A stretch of DNA of 64,000 nt from Pseudomonas paraglycinae (GTDB taxonomy: Bacteria > Pseudomonadota > Gammaproteobacteria > Pseudomonadales > Pseudomonadaceae): positions 124,001 to 188,000 of the forward strand of contig NZ_BQHR01000008.1 of assembly GCF_021601625.1 (NCBI RefSeq), given 5' to 3'. Below, piece after piece: positions 18,301-27,419 of the stretch. Below the pieces are notes generated by a model that saw nothing but the letters and a program-made list of their open reading frames with translations, ran no database searches and was not told the DNA's origin. How positions within the stretch are numbered: position 1 is the stretch's first letter; every line of letters begins with the position of its first letter. The translations under genes and the position numbers were made by a program.

Positions 18301-19665
18301 ATGAACACACAACTCAAACCCACGCTGGGCACGTTGCACCTGTGGGGCATTGCTGTGGGGCTGGTGATTTCCGGGGAATATTTCGGCTGGAGTTATGGCT
18401 GGGGCGTCGCGGGAACACTGGGCTTTCTGGTGACCTCGTTCATGGTCGCGACCATGTACACCTGTTTCATCTTCAGCTTCACCGAGCTGACCACGGCGAT
18501 CCCCCACGCGGGCGGGCCGTTTGCCTACAGTCGCCGGGCTTTCGGTGAAAAAGGCGGATTGATCGCCGGACTGGCGACGCTGATCGAATTCGTCTTCGCC
18601 CCGCCGGCGATTGCCTTGGCGATTGGCGCGTACCTGAACGTGCAGTTTCCGGCCCTCGACCCGAAACACGCGGCGGTCGGCGCGTACATCGTGTTCATGG
18701 GTCTGAACATTCTCGGTGTGAAACTGGCCGCGACTTTCGAGTTGATCGTCTGCGTCCTGGCCGTCGCCGAGTTGCTGGTGTTCATGGGCGTGGTCGCCCC
18801 GGCCTTCAGCTTCAGCAACTTCGCGCTCAATGGCTGGGCCGGCTCGGACATCTTCGGTGCACCGGCGATTGCCGGGATGTTCGCGGCGATTCCGTTCGCG
18901 ATCTGGTTCTTCCTCGCCATCGAAGGCGCGGCCATGGCCGCGGAAGAAGCCAAGGATCCGAAACGCACGATTCCCAAGGCCTACATCAGCGGCATTCTGA
19001 CCCTTGTATTGCTGGCGATGGGCGTGATGTTCTTCGCCGGAGGTGTCGGCGACTGGCGGACCCTGTCGAACATCAACGACCCGTTGCCACAAGCGATGAA
19101 AACCGTGGTCGGCGACAACTCCGGCTGGCTGCACATGCTGGTCTGGATCGGTCTGTTTGGGCTGGTGGCGAGTTTCCACGGGATCATTCTTGGCTACTCG
19201 CGGCAGTTCTTCGCCCTCGCCCGCGCCGGTTACCTGCCCGCTTCGCTGGCGAAACTGTCGCGCTTTCAAACCCCGCACCGCGCCATCATCGCCGGCGGCG
19301 TGATCGGCATCGCGGCGATCTACAGCGACGGCCTGATCAACCTCGGCGGCATGACCCTCACTGCCGCGATGATCACCATGGCGGTGTTCGGTGCGATCGT
19401 GATGTACATCATGAGCATGCTCAGCCTGTTCAAACTGCGTAAATCAGAACCGAATCTGGAACGCACCTTCCGCGCGCCGTGCTATCCGCTGATTCCATTG
19501 ATCGCACTGGTGCTGGCCGTGGTGTGCCTGGTGGCGATGGCCTGGTTCAATGCGTTGATCGGGCTGATCTTCCTCGGCTTCATGGCAGTCGGTTTCGGCT
19601 ACTTCCTGTTGACCGGCCAATTGCGCGCCAACGCCCCGGCAGACGCGATGCTCACCGGACTGTAA
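18301..19665 (+). CDS. eat: Ethanolamine permease (APC superfamily)
   Basis: This 454-residue protein has about twelve membrane helices and the APC/ethanolamine-permease landmarks ISGEYFGWSYGWG near residues 23-35, HAGGPFAYSRRAFGEKGG near 68-85 and ALAIEGAAMAAEEAKDPKRT near 200-222. It imports ethanolamine as a carbon and nitrogen source across the inner membrane. The catabolic lyase (eutBC) is not in this window, so the transporter is detached from its pathway. A sigma-54 promoter lies directly upstream. The start at 18301 is preceded by GGGAGCAAACGC. It is divergent from kdpF. Confidence 0.9.
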   Translation: MNTQLKPTLGTLHLWGIAVGLVISGEYFGWSYGWGVAGTLGFLVTSFMVATMYTCFIFSFTELTTAIPHAGGPFAYSRRAFGEKGGLIAGLATLIEFVFAPPAIALAIGAYLNVQFPALDPKHAAVGAYIVFMGLNILGVKLAATFELIVCVLAVAELLVFMGVVAPAFSFSNFALNGWAGSDIFGAPAIAGMFAAIPFAIWFFLAIEGAAMAAEEAKDPKRTIPKAYISGILTLVLLAMGVMFFAGGVGDWRTLSNINDPLPQAMKTVVGDNSGWLHMLVWIGLFGLVASFHGIILGYSRQFFALARAGYLPASLAKLSRFQTPHRAIIAGGVIGIAAIYSDGLINLGGMTLTAAMITMAVFGAIVMYIMSMLSLFKLRKSEPNLERTFRAPCYPLIPLIALVLAVVCLVAMAWFNALIGLIFLGFMAVGFGYFLLTGQLRANAPADAMLTGL

Positions 19666-19784
19666 ACCGCGACGGGCATAACCGGCCTAGAATGGAACCA
19701 CTGCGAATGCACTTCGCTCAAAGTGGTATGCAGCGTTGCACGGCGAAACCCTCGCCCGTCGACCTGCCTTTAAGGAGAGCCGTT

Positions 19785-19952
19785 ATGCCCTGGTATGCCT
19801 GGTTGATTCTGGTCGTTGCAATCGGCTCGATCGTCGGCGGTCTGATGATGTTGCGTGACACCGCCAACAAGGTCGAACTGACCGATGAACAACGCAAGCG
19901 TGTCGCTGAACGCAATGCCGAAGCGGACATCAAGGACGCGCAGGACCGCTGA
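19785..19952 (+). CDS. DUF2897 family small membrane protein
   Basis: The 55-residue peptide MPWYAWLILVVAIGSIVGGL... has one N-terminal membrane helix followed by a charged tail, TDEQRKRVAERNAEADIKDA. This is the pattern of the DUF2897 family found in Pseudomonas; the function is unknown. The ATG at 19785 has a strong AAGGAG ribosome-binding site; a longer open frame upstream in the same phase is a shadow of the permease 3' end. A terminator follows directly. Confidence 0.8.
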   Translation: MPWYAWLILVVAIGSIVGGLMMLRDTANKVELTDEQRKRVAERNAEADIKDAQDR

Positions 19953-19957
19953 ACGAA

Positions 19958-19990
19958 AAACCCCGCCTGAATCGGCGGGGTTTGTTTTTT
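19958..19990. terminator. Rho-independent terminator after the DUF2897 gene
   Basis: CCCCGCC at 19961-19967 pairs with GGCGGGG at 19974-19980, extended by AAA/TTT, with a 6-base loop and a following T-rich run. It sits 8 bases before the convergent DUF1989 gene stop and may serve both strands. Confidence 0.9.
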
Positions 19991-19997
19991 GTAGCGA

Positions 19998-20849
19998 TTA
20001 TTTTTCCCACTCGGCCTTCGCGATGTGCAAGCCATGCAGGCCTTTGTACGCCGCGCGCTCCGGCTGGCTCCAGCCTTCGAGCAACTCATCGTCCAGACGA
20101 TAGATTTCCACCCCGAGCGGGCGGCACACGGTCAGCGGATCCTGCGCGTCCGGCCCCCACATCGCCAAAGACAAGTCACCACCTGGACAGGTCGACAACG
20201 CGCACAGCAAGTCGATTTCGGCGAAGAACTCCAGATAATCGCCCTTCTGCGCCGGGCAGGCCTTCATGAAATACAGGTCATCGTGATTCAGGCCGGTGCA
20301 CTGAAAGATGTTCAGCACGTCATGCACATCGAACTCGGTCAGACCGTGTGGAAGTACGGCGCGGGTCAGGTTGGAATGGCAGTGATGGTGGAAATCCTCG
20401 CCAGTGAGCATTTTGTTCACATAGGGATCGCAGCGCGTGCCGAGCAAATCGTGCAAGCGCCCTCCGTGCTCGTCGATGCCGTAGCCGGCCAGGCTGTCAT
20501 CGGTGATGGTCACCAGCGGACGCAGAAAAGGCAGGTTCGACCACAACCGGTCATGAGTGCTGACATGCGCGCCCTGCAGTTGCCGGGTGCGCGCCGCCCA
20601 CATCCGCTCGCGCGGATCGTGTGCGTTCCACACATTGAAATCGCCCACCTGGGGCCCGACCGGTGTGGTGACGCGAAACACATGCCCCGCCGGCACGTGC
20701 CAGGCGCGGCCGGTGCGGATCGGCACCTCGAATTGCTCGATCAGCGTGCGCCCGTCCTTGCGGTCGCGAATCCGTTCGTAGAAAGGTGTATCGACCTGCA
20801 ACGCCGAGCCTTTGCTGACCTGATAGGCGGCCGGGTAGTCTTTGTACAT
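19998..20849 (-). CDS. DUF1989 / urea carboxylase-associated family protein
   Basis: This 283-residue protein shows the DUF1989 pattern: WHVPAGHVFRVTTPVGPQVGDFNVWNAHDP near residues 52-82, then DDSLAGYGIDEHGGRLHDLLGTRCDPYVN, and later FMKACPAQKGDYLEFFAEIDLLCALSTCPGGD with Cys and His residues that may bind metal. Members are linked to urea carboxylase gene sets and to guanidine and nitrogen metabolism, but the biochemical role of most is not proven. The ATG at 20849 has GGAG upstream. It is divergent from the TetR frame across 175 AT-richer bases. Its place beside the ethanolamine permease suggests nitrogen metabolism, by inference. Confidence 0.75.
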   Translation of the reverse strand: MYKDYPAAYQVSKGSALQVDTPFYERIRDRKDGRTLIEQFEVPIRTGRAWHVPAGHVFRVTTPVGPQVGDFNVWNAHDPRERMWAARTRQLQGAHVSTHDRLWSNLPFLRPLVTITDDSLAGYGIDEHGGRLHDLLGTRCDPYVNKMLTGEDFHHHCHSNLTRAVLPHGLTEFDVHDVLNIFQCTGLNHDDLYFMKACPAQKGDYLEFFAEIDLLCALSTCPGGDLSLAMWGPDAQDPLTVCRPLGVEIYRLDDELLEGWSQPERAAYKGLHGLHIAKAEWEK

Positions 20850-21024
20850 GATTCTTCTGCTCCTCAAGCGATGGCAACTTTGCAAGCTGCAACCACTATC
20901 CGTGCCAACCGTTGGCGGCTGTTACGAACATATCGGAGTCACCGACAGTTTTTTTAGAAGTAGAAGTACAGTCACCATTCAATTTGCATTGGTTAAGATG
21001 GCGGTCTTGTTGCGGAGAGTTTAA

Positions 21025-21581
21025 ATGCGTTACTCGCAGGATCATAAAGCCCAGACCCATCAGCGCATCATCAAGGAAGCGTCCGAGGGTTTCGCAAGGA
21101 CGGTATTGGTGCAACCGGTCTGCAACCATTGATGAAGGCGCTGGGCCTGACCCATGGCGGCTTTTATTCGCATTTCAAATCGAAGGACGAGTTGGTTGAA
21201 AAAGCCCTGCAAGCGGCTGGCGATCAGGTTGCGGGCTTGTGCGAGGAGCTGTTCGCCCAGGAAAAACCACTGGAAGCCTTCATCGAGACGTACCTCTCCG
21301 AATGGCACCAGACCTCCCCTCATGAAGGCTGCCCGCTGTTGACCATTTCTTCGGAACTGGGGCTACGCGGCCAGCCGAGCCCGACCAGCGATGAAGTGCT
21401 CAAGGCGCGCCTGGATCAGATCCAGAGCACGCTCGAAGGCGATAACGCCGCCCAACGCAGCATCGTCATCATGTCAACGCTGGTAGGGGCGCTCCTGCTA
21501 TCACGCAGTGTTGCGGATGCCGATTTTGCGCAACAGATCCTCGACGTCACCCGCGAACACCTCAAACGCTCGGAAGACTAA
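21025..21581 (+). pseudogene. TetR family regulator interrupted by a single-base frameshift
   Basis: The ATG at 21025, preceded by GGAGAG, begins MRYSQDHKAQTHQRIIKEASEGF in one frame. The sequence then continues as RKDGIGATGLQPLMKALG and GGFYSHFKSKDELV in the +2-related frame from about 21093 to the stop at 21581. Joined, these give a normal TetR helix-turn-helix and ligand domain of about 186 residues. One T is missing in the run at 21090-21092 relative to an intact gene. As written, translation from the ATG stops after about 35 codons. It could be a real pseudogene, a recent mutation or a sequencing error. It converges on the FabF-like gene with a 4-base overlap, so it is the likely regulator of that module. 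Confidence 0.85.
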
Positions 21582-22852
21582 GCCTGCCAGCGTTTGAACA
21601 GCACACTGGCATTGACTCCACCGAAGCCGAACCCGTTGGACAACGCATACTCGATCGGCATCGACCGCGCCTGACTGTGGACGATGTCCACGCCTTCGCT
21701 GGCCGGATCGGGATTTTCCAGGTTGAGAGTCGGCGGAACGATCTGATCGCGGATCGCCAACAGCGTGAAGATCGCCTCCAGACCTCCCGCCGCACCGAGC
21801 AAATGCCCCGTCGCGGATTTGGTCGAGGTCACGGCGATGGAGTTTTGCGTTCCAAACACCGACTTGATCGCCGCCAGTTCACCGAGGTCGCCCACCGGCG
21901 TCGAAGTCGCATGGGCGTTCAGATGCTGCACCTGATCCGGCGTGATACCGGCCTGGGCCAGCGCGAGAGTCATCGCCCGTCGCGCACCGCTACCGTCTTC
22001 CGGCCCGGCGGTCAGGTGATAGGCATCGGCGCTGGTGCCATAGCCGACCAGTTCGACCAACGGCTGTGCGCCGCGCGCCAGTGCGTGCTCCAGCGACTCG
22101 ATCACCAGCAGCCCGGCCCCCTCGCCCATCACGAAACCATCCCTGCCGCTGTCGAACGGGCGTGAAGCGCGTTCAGGCGTGTCGTTGTAGCCGCTGGACA
22201 AGGCCCGCGCCGCCGCAAATCCGGCGAGGCTGACTCGATCGATTGATGCCTCGGCACCGCCGCACACTGCAATATCGGCCTCACCGGCACGAATTAGCCG
22301 CGCCGCGTCACCGATCGCCTGCACACCGGCGGCACACGCGGTGACCGGTGCACCAAGCGGCCCCTTCAGACCATGCTGGATCGAGACATGCCCCGCCGCA
22401 AGGTTGACCAGAAACGAGGGAATGGTGAACGGCGACAAGCGTCGCGGGCCTCGGCTGTCAGTGGTGCGCACCGCATCGGCGATCGCGCCGAAGCCGCCGA
22501 CACCGGAGCCGATGATGGTGGCCGTGCGCTCCTGAGCGTGGGGCTCGGTCGGGTGCCAGCCGGCCTGTTCAAGCGCCTGACGCGCAGCCTCCATCGCGAA
22601 CAGAATGAAACGGTCCATTTTCTTCTGCTCTTTGGGCGGCGTGGCGCGATCCGGATCGAAACCTGCTTCGGCGTCCTCCTCCATCGTCGGCACCACACCG
22701 CCAACCCGGGTCGGCAGATCGGCAATCACCGCTTCCGGCAAGTTTCGCAAACCCGAATGCCCGGCCAGCAGGCGCTGCCAGACGACTTCGACGCCGCTTC
22801 CCAAGGGCGATATCAGGCCCATACCCGTGACAACTACTCGACGCTGATCCAT
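21578..22852 (-). CDS. Beta-ketoacyl-ACP synthase II-like (FabF/KAS II family)
   Basis: This 424-residue thiolase-fold condensing enzyme has Cys173 in VTACAAGVQ, His314 in NAHATSTPVGD and His350 in KSATGHLLGAAGG, the complete KAS triad, plus the end GFGGVNASVLFKRW. It condenses malonyl-ACP with an acyl-ACP. It stands apart from the main fab cluster and sits behind an SDR oxidoreductase gene (32 bases) on the same strand, beside a TetR gene. It is probably an accessory ketosynthase, perhaps for fatty-acid or secondary-lipid adjustment. Confidence 0.88.
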   Translation of the reverse strand: MDQRRVVVTGMGLISPLGSGVEVVWQRLLAGHSGLRNLPEAVIADLPTRVGGVVPTMEEDAEAGFDPDRATPPKEQKKMDRFILFAMEAARQALEQAGWHPTEPHAQERTATIIGSGVGGFGAIADAVRTTDSRGPRRLSPFTIPSFLVNLAAGHVSIQHGLKGPLGAPVTACAAGVQAIGDAARLIRAGEADIAVCGGAEASIDRVSLAGFAAARALSSGYNDTPERASRPFDSGRDGFVMGEGAGLLVIESLEHALARGAQPLVELVGYGTSADAYHLTAGPEDGSGARRAMTLALAQAGITPDQVQHLNAHATSTPVGDLGELAAIKSVFGTQNSIAVTSTKSATGHLLGAAGGLEAIFTLLAIRDQIVPPTLNLENPDPASEGVDIVHSQARSMPIEYALSNGFGFGGVNASVLFKRWQA

Positions 22853-22884
22853 ATCGGGTTGACCTCTCGTGACTCAAAAGACTT

Positions 22885-23679
22885 TTACTTGTAACGGCTG
22901 GCCGCTGAACTGTGGGACAGATTGGGCGCCATCACATGACGGGCGGCAACGAAGGCTTGCCACTCGCCCGCATCGGGCAACGAAGGAATCGTGACGAGCT
23001 CGCCCTGATCCAGACCGGACAGCGCGGCATCGACCATCTCACCCGCCTCCATGACCATTTCCGCGGGAATGCCGCTGGCATCGAATCCGGAGCGTTCCCA
23101 GATTTCGGTGCGGGTCACACCGGGCAATACCGCTTGCACCTTGACCCCGGTGCCTTCCAGTTCCGCATTAAGCGTTTGGGTGAGGCTCAACACATAAGCC
23201 TTGCTGGCACTGTAGGTGGCATTGAAACGCTCAGGAAACAGGGCAACCACCGACGCAATGTTGATGATCGTGCCGCGCCCGGCGCGGGTGAACGCCGAGG
23301 CGGCTGCGGCTGCCAGCCGGGTCAGGGTCGTCACGTTCAACTGAATCAGTTTTTCCAGCTCGTCCGGGTCGGCGTTCGCCAGCAATCCGTTGACCGCTAC
23401 CCCCGCATTGTTGACCAGCAGACTAATGCTGGAGTCGCTGCGCAGACGCTGCTCAAGCTTGAGCACTTCATCCTTTTGCGTCAGATCGGCCTTCAGGACT
23501 TCGACCTGTACGCCATGGGCGTCTCGCAGTTTGCTGGCCGCGGACTCCAGGCGCTCCTGATCGCGAGCCACCAGCAACAGATCAAAACCACGTGCCGCCA
23601 ACCGCTCGGCATACACCGCACCAATGCCGGAAGAAGCGCCAGTGACCAGCGCCGTGCCTTGGGATTTCGGGGAATTCAT
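22885..23679 (-). CDS. SDR family NAD(P)-dependent oxidoreductase
   Basis: The protein of 264 residues is a classical short-chain dehydrogenase: the cofactor motif TGASSGIG at about 14-21, NNAGVAVNG near 90, the catalytic Ser in IINIASVVALF, and YSASK near 155-159. The substrate is unknown. It is the first gene of a two-gene unit with the FabF-like gene, which suggests a ketoreductase step next to a condensing step, by inference. AT-rich bases 23740-23800 upstream probably hold the promoter. Confidence 0.85.
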   Translation of the reverse strand: MNSPKSQGTALVTGASSGIGAVYAERLAARGFDLLLVARDQERLESAASKLRDAHGVQVEVLKADLTQKDEVLKLEQRLRSDSSISLLVNNAGVAVNGLLANADPDELEKLIQLNVTTLTRLAAAAASAFTRAGRGTIINIASVVALFPERFNATYSASKAYVLSLTQTLNAELEGTGVKVQAVLPGVTRTEIWERSGFDASGIPAEMVMEAGEMVDAALSGLDQGELVTIPSLPDAGEWQAFVAARHVMAPNLSHSSAASRYK

Positions 23680-23849
23680 GACGATACTCCTGGAATGCGT
23701 GAGGAATGAGCGACCGCTGAAAAGCAGAGGGCTTCAGTGGCTACTGAAATTATTATAGGCATAATCTTAAACCAATATGATAGCCGTAATTTTCTATTTT
23801 CCGACGGAAAGGCTGTCGCCCTCTTGCGACGCTTGAAGGAAGCGGGAAG

Positions 23850-23880
23850 CAAAAAGGGCCGGTCAATGACCGGCCCCTTG
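23850..23880 (-). terminator. Rho-independent terminator downstream of comEA
   Basis: GGGCCGGT at 23856-23863 pairs with ACCGGCCC at 23869-23876 around a short loop. On the minus strand the stem is followed by a T run (complement of AAAAA at 23851-23855), ending 17 bases after the comEA stop. Confidence 0.85.
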
Positions 23881-23896
23881 GCGTTGAACAATCAGC

Positions 23897-24232
23897 TTAG
23901 TTCACTTCCAGCTTGTCGCGATTGCGATCCAGGATCGCCTTGCCGATCCCCTTCACTTCCAGCAATTCATCCACGGACGCGAACGGCCCGTTTGTTTCAC
24001 GATAAGCAACAATCGCTTTCGCCTTGGCCTCGCCCACGCCTGCCAGTTCCTTCTGCAGAGTGGCCGCATCGGCGTTGTTGAGATCGACTTTCAGGTTTTG
24101 CGACGTAGCATTGACGTCGATGACCAGCGGTGTTCCATCCACGTTCGGAGCTACTGCTGGCGCAGCAATCACGGCGATCGAGGTGCTGGTGAGAAGGGCA
24201 AATACCAGGGAGTAGAAAAAGCCGGTACGCAT
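23897..24232 (-). CDS. ComEA family helix-hairpin-helix DNA-binding protein
   Basis: This 111-residue protein has a signal peptide (about residues 1-25, with APAVA at the cut site). A tandem helix-hairpin-helix domain follows (about 48-110): DLNNADAATLQKELAGVGEAKAKAI and then VDELLEVKGIGKAILDR. ComEA-type proteins bind DNA in the periplasm during natural transformation. The gene sits next to wbpM, the same pairing as at the edge of the P. aeruginosa O-antigen locus. Confidence 0.88.
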   Translation of the reverse strand: MRTGFFYSLVFALLTSTSIAVIAAPAVAPNVDGTPLVIDVNATSQNLKVDLNNADAATLQKELAGVGEAKAKAIVAYRETNGPFASVDELLEVKGIGKAILDRNRDKLEVN

Positions 24233-24345
24233 AGGTGACGCTCCATGAGATCAAGTTGGGAAAGCAGCTTTTCCGTAGCTGCTCTCCAAACCTAGGTCAT
24301 CCCGGGCGCTTGTCAAAAATGCGTTCGTTACCAGATGTGAAACAA

Positions 24346-26340
24346 TCAGGGCTCCAGACGGCGCTGCTGATAAATCCAATCGACGATTTCACCATCCGGA
24401 GAATAGCCACTGACCGTTTCACGCAGGAGCTGACGGACTCGCGAGTAGTCGTCCCGCTCGATCGCAACCAGCAACTGATTCAGTTTTTCCTTGAGCAGAT
24501 CCCAGTCCAGATAGTCTTCGTTGGCAGTCATGATCATTGGATGAGAGGTCGCTGACACGTTGTCGCCGATCAGCAATTCTTCGTAGAGCTTTTCTCCCGG
24601 ACGCAGGCCGGAAAACTCGATATCGATATCACCGTGCGGGTTTCTTTCCGAACGCACGCTGAGACCAGACAGGTGAATCATCTTCTCCGCCAGCTCAACG
24701 ATCTTCACCGGCTCTCCCATGTCGAGGACGAAGACATCCCCCCCTTGCCCCATCGAACCCGCCTGGATGACCAATTGGGCAGCTTCAGGGATTGTCATGA
24801 AGTAGCGTGTGATCTTCGGGTGCGTAACGGTGAGCGGCCCACCCGACTTGATCTGCTTGTGAAAAAGCGGGATCACCGAACCGGAGGAGCCCAGTACGTT
24901 ACCGAATCTCACCATGGTGAAACGGGTCTTGTTGACTTGAGACACGCACGCCTCATCACCGAACAGCACCGGGGCTTTCTCACGACTGAGTGCCTGCAGC
25001 GTCAGTTCCGCAAGGCGCTTGGTGCTCCCCATCACGTTGGTTGGGCGTACGGCCTTGTCTGTAGAGATGAGCACGAAATTGGCAACACCCGCCTGCAAGG
25101 CAGCCTGCGCGGTGTTCAGGGTGCCAATGGCGTTGTTCAACACGCCCTCGGCGATGTTGTGTTCGACCATCGGTACATGTTTGTAGGCTGCGGCATGGTA
25201 AACCGTATCGACATGCCAGGTTTTCATCACGTCGAGCAGCTTGTTTTCATCCCGGACGGAACCGAGGATCGGAAGCAGTTTCACAGACAGGGATTCGCGA
25301 GAGATCCTCTGCTCCAGCTCGGAAAGAATACTGTAGAGATTGAACTCGCTGTGTTCGAACAACAAAAGAGTGGTCGGCTGCAACTCAAGAATCTGACGGC
25401 ACAGTTCAGAGCCGATTGATCCACCGGCGCCCGTTACCATGACGACCTGGCGAGTGATGCAGTGCTCCAGCAGATCATCCTGGGCGGGCACGGCATCGCG
25501 CCCCAGCAGATCCGCGATATCCACCTCCTGGATATCATCGACCTTGACGCGTCCGCTGGCCAAATCCATGAATCCCGGAACACTGCGAACGTGCAGGGGA
25601 AACTTTTCCAGATAACTGAGAATCTCACGACGCCGGCCGCGGTTGGCGGAAGGGATCGCCAACAGAATTTCCTGAGCGCCAGTCGTATCGATCATTTGCT
25701 GAATATGCTTGGGCTTGAAAACCTGCAAGCCTGCAATCACACGGCTGGCAATACTGCCATCGTCATCGATGAACGCTACCGGACGCATCGCACGCCCCAT
25801 GCGCAAGGCAGCGACCAACTGGTTGCCTGCTGCGCCGGCGCCATAGACAGCGACCCGTGGCAAGCCATCGTCGATATTGGCAAATGGAACGTGTTGAGCC
25901 GCGACAAACCAGTCGCCGGAAAAATACTGTCGCATCGCAACGCGCAGGCCGCCGATCATCACAAGACTGAGCCACCAGTAATTGAAAATGATGGATCTGG
26001 GCACGATGGTTTGATGATTGCTGTACCAGTAGACCACTACGCCGAGAATAAGCGAGGAAAGCGTCACCGCTTTAACGATAGCGATCAGTGCGTCGTTACC
26101 GACATAACGCATGACCGCGCGATACATGCCGAATCGAATGAAGAGGGGAATAGCCACTACGGGGGCGCTGAAAAACAACCAGAGGTGCTGTTGAATGGGA
26201 CTGTTGAGTTCGTCTATTCCCAGACGTACGACAAACGCCATCCACAGAGAAAGCCAGACCAGAAAAACATCGGCAATTACCTGCAAGACCCGCTTGCGTC
26301 GGCGAGGAAGGGCTAACAAAACTGCTCTGATATTATCCAT
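24346..26340 (-). CDS. wbpM: WbpM-type membrane UDP-GlcNAc 4,6-dehydratase
   Basis: The protein of 664 residues starts with about four membrane helices (first 150 residues). A first nucleotide-binding domain follows (VYGAGAAGNQLVAAL near 155), then the C-terminal catalytic domain with MVTGAGGSIGSELCRQIL near residue 300 and TDKAVRPTNVMGSTKR near 430. It converts UDP-GlcNAc to the UDP-4-keto-6-deoxy sugar that leads to FucNAc or QuiNAc. I prefer the ATG at 26340 (MDNIRAVLLALPRRRKR), giving the length known for WbpM, over the codon at 26394 that adds 18 residues. It is transcribed toward comEA and away from the rest of the locus. Confidence 0.92.
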   Translation of the reverse strand: MDNIRAVLLALPRRRKRVLQVIADVFLVWLSLWMAFVVRLGIDELNSPIQQHLWLFFSAPVVAIPLFIRFGMYRAVMRYVGNDALIAIVKAVTLSSLILGVVVYWYSNHQTIVPRSIIFNYWWLSLVMIGGLRVAMRQYFSGDWFVAAQHVPFANIDDGLPRVAVYGAGAAGNQLVAALRMGRAMRPVAFIDDDGSIASRVIAGLQVFKPKHIQQMIDTTGAQEILLAIPSANRGRRREILSYLEKFPLHVRSVPGFMDLASGRVKVDDIQEVDIADLLGRDAVPAQDDLLEHCITRQVVMVTGAGGSIGSELCRQILELQPTTLLLFEHSEFNLYSILSELEQRISRESLSVKLLPILGSVRDENKLLDVMKTWHVDTVYHAAAYKHVPMVEHNIAEGVLNNAIGTLNTAQAALQAGVANFVLISTDKAVRPTNVMGSTKRLAELTLQALSREKAPVLFGDEACVSQVNKTRFTMVRFGNVLGSSGSVIPLFHKQIKSGGPLTVTHPKITRYFMTIPEAAQLVIQAGSMGQGGDVFVLDMGEPVKIVELAEKMIHLSGLSVRSERNPHGDIDIEFSGLRPGEKLYEELLIGDNVSATSHPMIMTANEDYLDWDLLKEKLNQLLVAIERDDYSRVRQLLRETVSGYSPDGEIVDWIYQQRRLEP

Positions 26341-26785
26341 AAACGTATCAAACACCCCTTCAAGCTCCTGAAACCGAGAAAAACTATTGCCCATAGACTC
26401 AAAATTGAAACGCTCAGATACACAATGCTTCGACCCCGAAGCTTTTGTCCTTCGCTCCTTGTATGGGTCTTTGTGTCGGCGTCATGATACCTAGGTTCTG
26501 GCAAAAATCCCTTTAAAACCCTCTGTCTGGATAAAAATGGCCTGCCGCTGATTGCCGACAGTCATGGCAGAAAATCAAAAACCGCCAGTCTTCGGCCAAT
26601 GCATTGCATTGACTGCCAGGAGGTACCGATCGTCAGGTCGGCATCAGCCGCATGTCACTTCAAGGACGAGAGTGATCGATGCAACGTACCGAAACCGATA
26701 CATTCGACGTCCCTTCATGGCTTCAGACCTCTTGAAGCCTGATGGACAGCAAAAACGAGAGACCGCGATCCGCAACGCCACAACC

Positions 26786-26816
26786 TTGGAAAGCGTCGCG
26801 CAAAGAAGGCTATAAT
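26786..26816 (+). promoter_or_regulatory. Candidate sigma-70 promoter in the wbpM-wecB gap
   Basis: TATAAT at 26811-26816 is a perfect -10 element. The best upstream match, TTGGAA at 26786-26791, is 19 bases away, which is longer than ideal. A small hairpin, CGCAT-TTAC-ATGCG at 26823-26836, would begin near the transcription start. It points toward wecB, 600 bases downstream. Confidence 0.35.
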
Positions 26817-26933
26817 CGGCGTCGCATTTACATGCGGCACGTTCGATACCGACTAACAGCGGCTTCCAGACGCGCTGATTCATTTCAATTCCCAAGACAT
26901 GCACGGTTAACACAAACTGAGCGGTTGCCCCTG

Positions 26934-27113
26934 ATGACAAAGATGTCTCTCGACAATGTCGATTACGCCAAAGGAATTACACAGGCTCCCTGCGAGCGAC
27001 TATTCATGGGAAAAACGCGCTCGCGCGCTCATGAGGGCAAACTGCGCATGCTCTCGGGTCTCCTCCTGGACAAGCGTCCCGACGGTCGATCGACCACGCT
27101 GCTCAAGGCATGA
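26934..27113 (+). CDS. Possible short open reading frame, function unknown
   Basis: The ATG at 26934 opens a 59-codon frame, MTKMSLDNVDYAKGITQAPC and onward, rich in Arg and Lys near the end. There is no good ribosome-binding site, and I recognise no family. It lies downstream of the candidate promoter at 26811. It could be a remnant or chance frame. Confidence 0.2.
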   Translation: MTKMSLDNVDYAKGITQAPCERLFMGKTRSRAHEGKLRMLSGLLLDKRPDGRSTTLLKA

Positions 27114-27419
27114 CTCTGCCCTGCGTGCAATAGCGGCTTCCTGGGTAACGATAAGATACGTCAGACAGTGCAAGATGCCGGAAACGAATCAATCCCGACC
27201 AGAAAGCCCATTACCCCTTGAGCGCAACATGTACAGAACATCAATAAACCCGATGAACCTATATAAGACCTGCGGGCTTCAGCATGCCGGTTGAATTACG
27301 CGTCATTAGGCTAAACCAAGGAAGAACGGCTCAGTGAGTTATCCAATCGTCCCTCTGCGGACAAGTGGTACGGCATGTACACGCGGTAAATTTCATTTAT
27401 TTTCAATAGCGGTGTTGTG

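Larger units (their letters stand above)
26341..27419. other. Gap between wbpM and the O-antigen operon
   Basis: These 1,079 bases hold no convincing gene. A good -10 element (GCTATAATC) lies at 26811-26816, and a weak short reading frame at 26934-27113. The last 100 bases, directly upstream of wecB, are AT-rich and likely hold the operon promoter. Other open frames here have no ribosome-binding site and no recognisable protein features. The stretch may contain remains of genes lost from the O-antigen locus. Confidence 0.5.

Noticed and set aside
20885-20910. TGGCACG on the minus strand near the DUF1989 gene
   Set aside because: The -12 GC pair is three bases off the required spacing, so it is not a promoter.
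27361-27419. Possible JUMPStart/ops element before the O-antigen operon
   Set aside because: Only GCGGTA is present; the full ops core (GGCGGTAGCGT) is missing, and I know of no RfaH in this genus.
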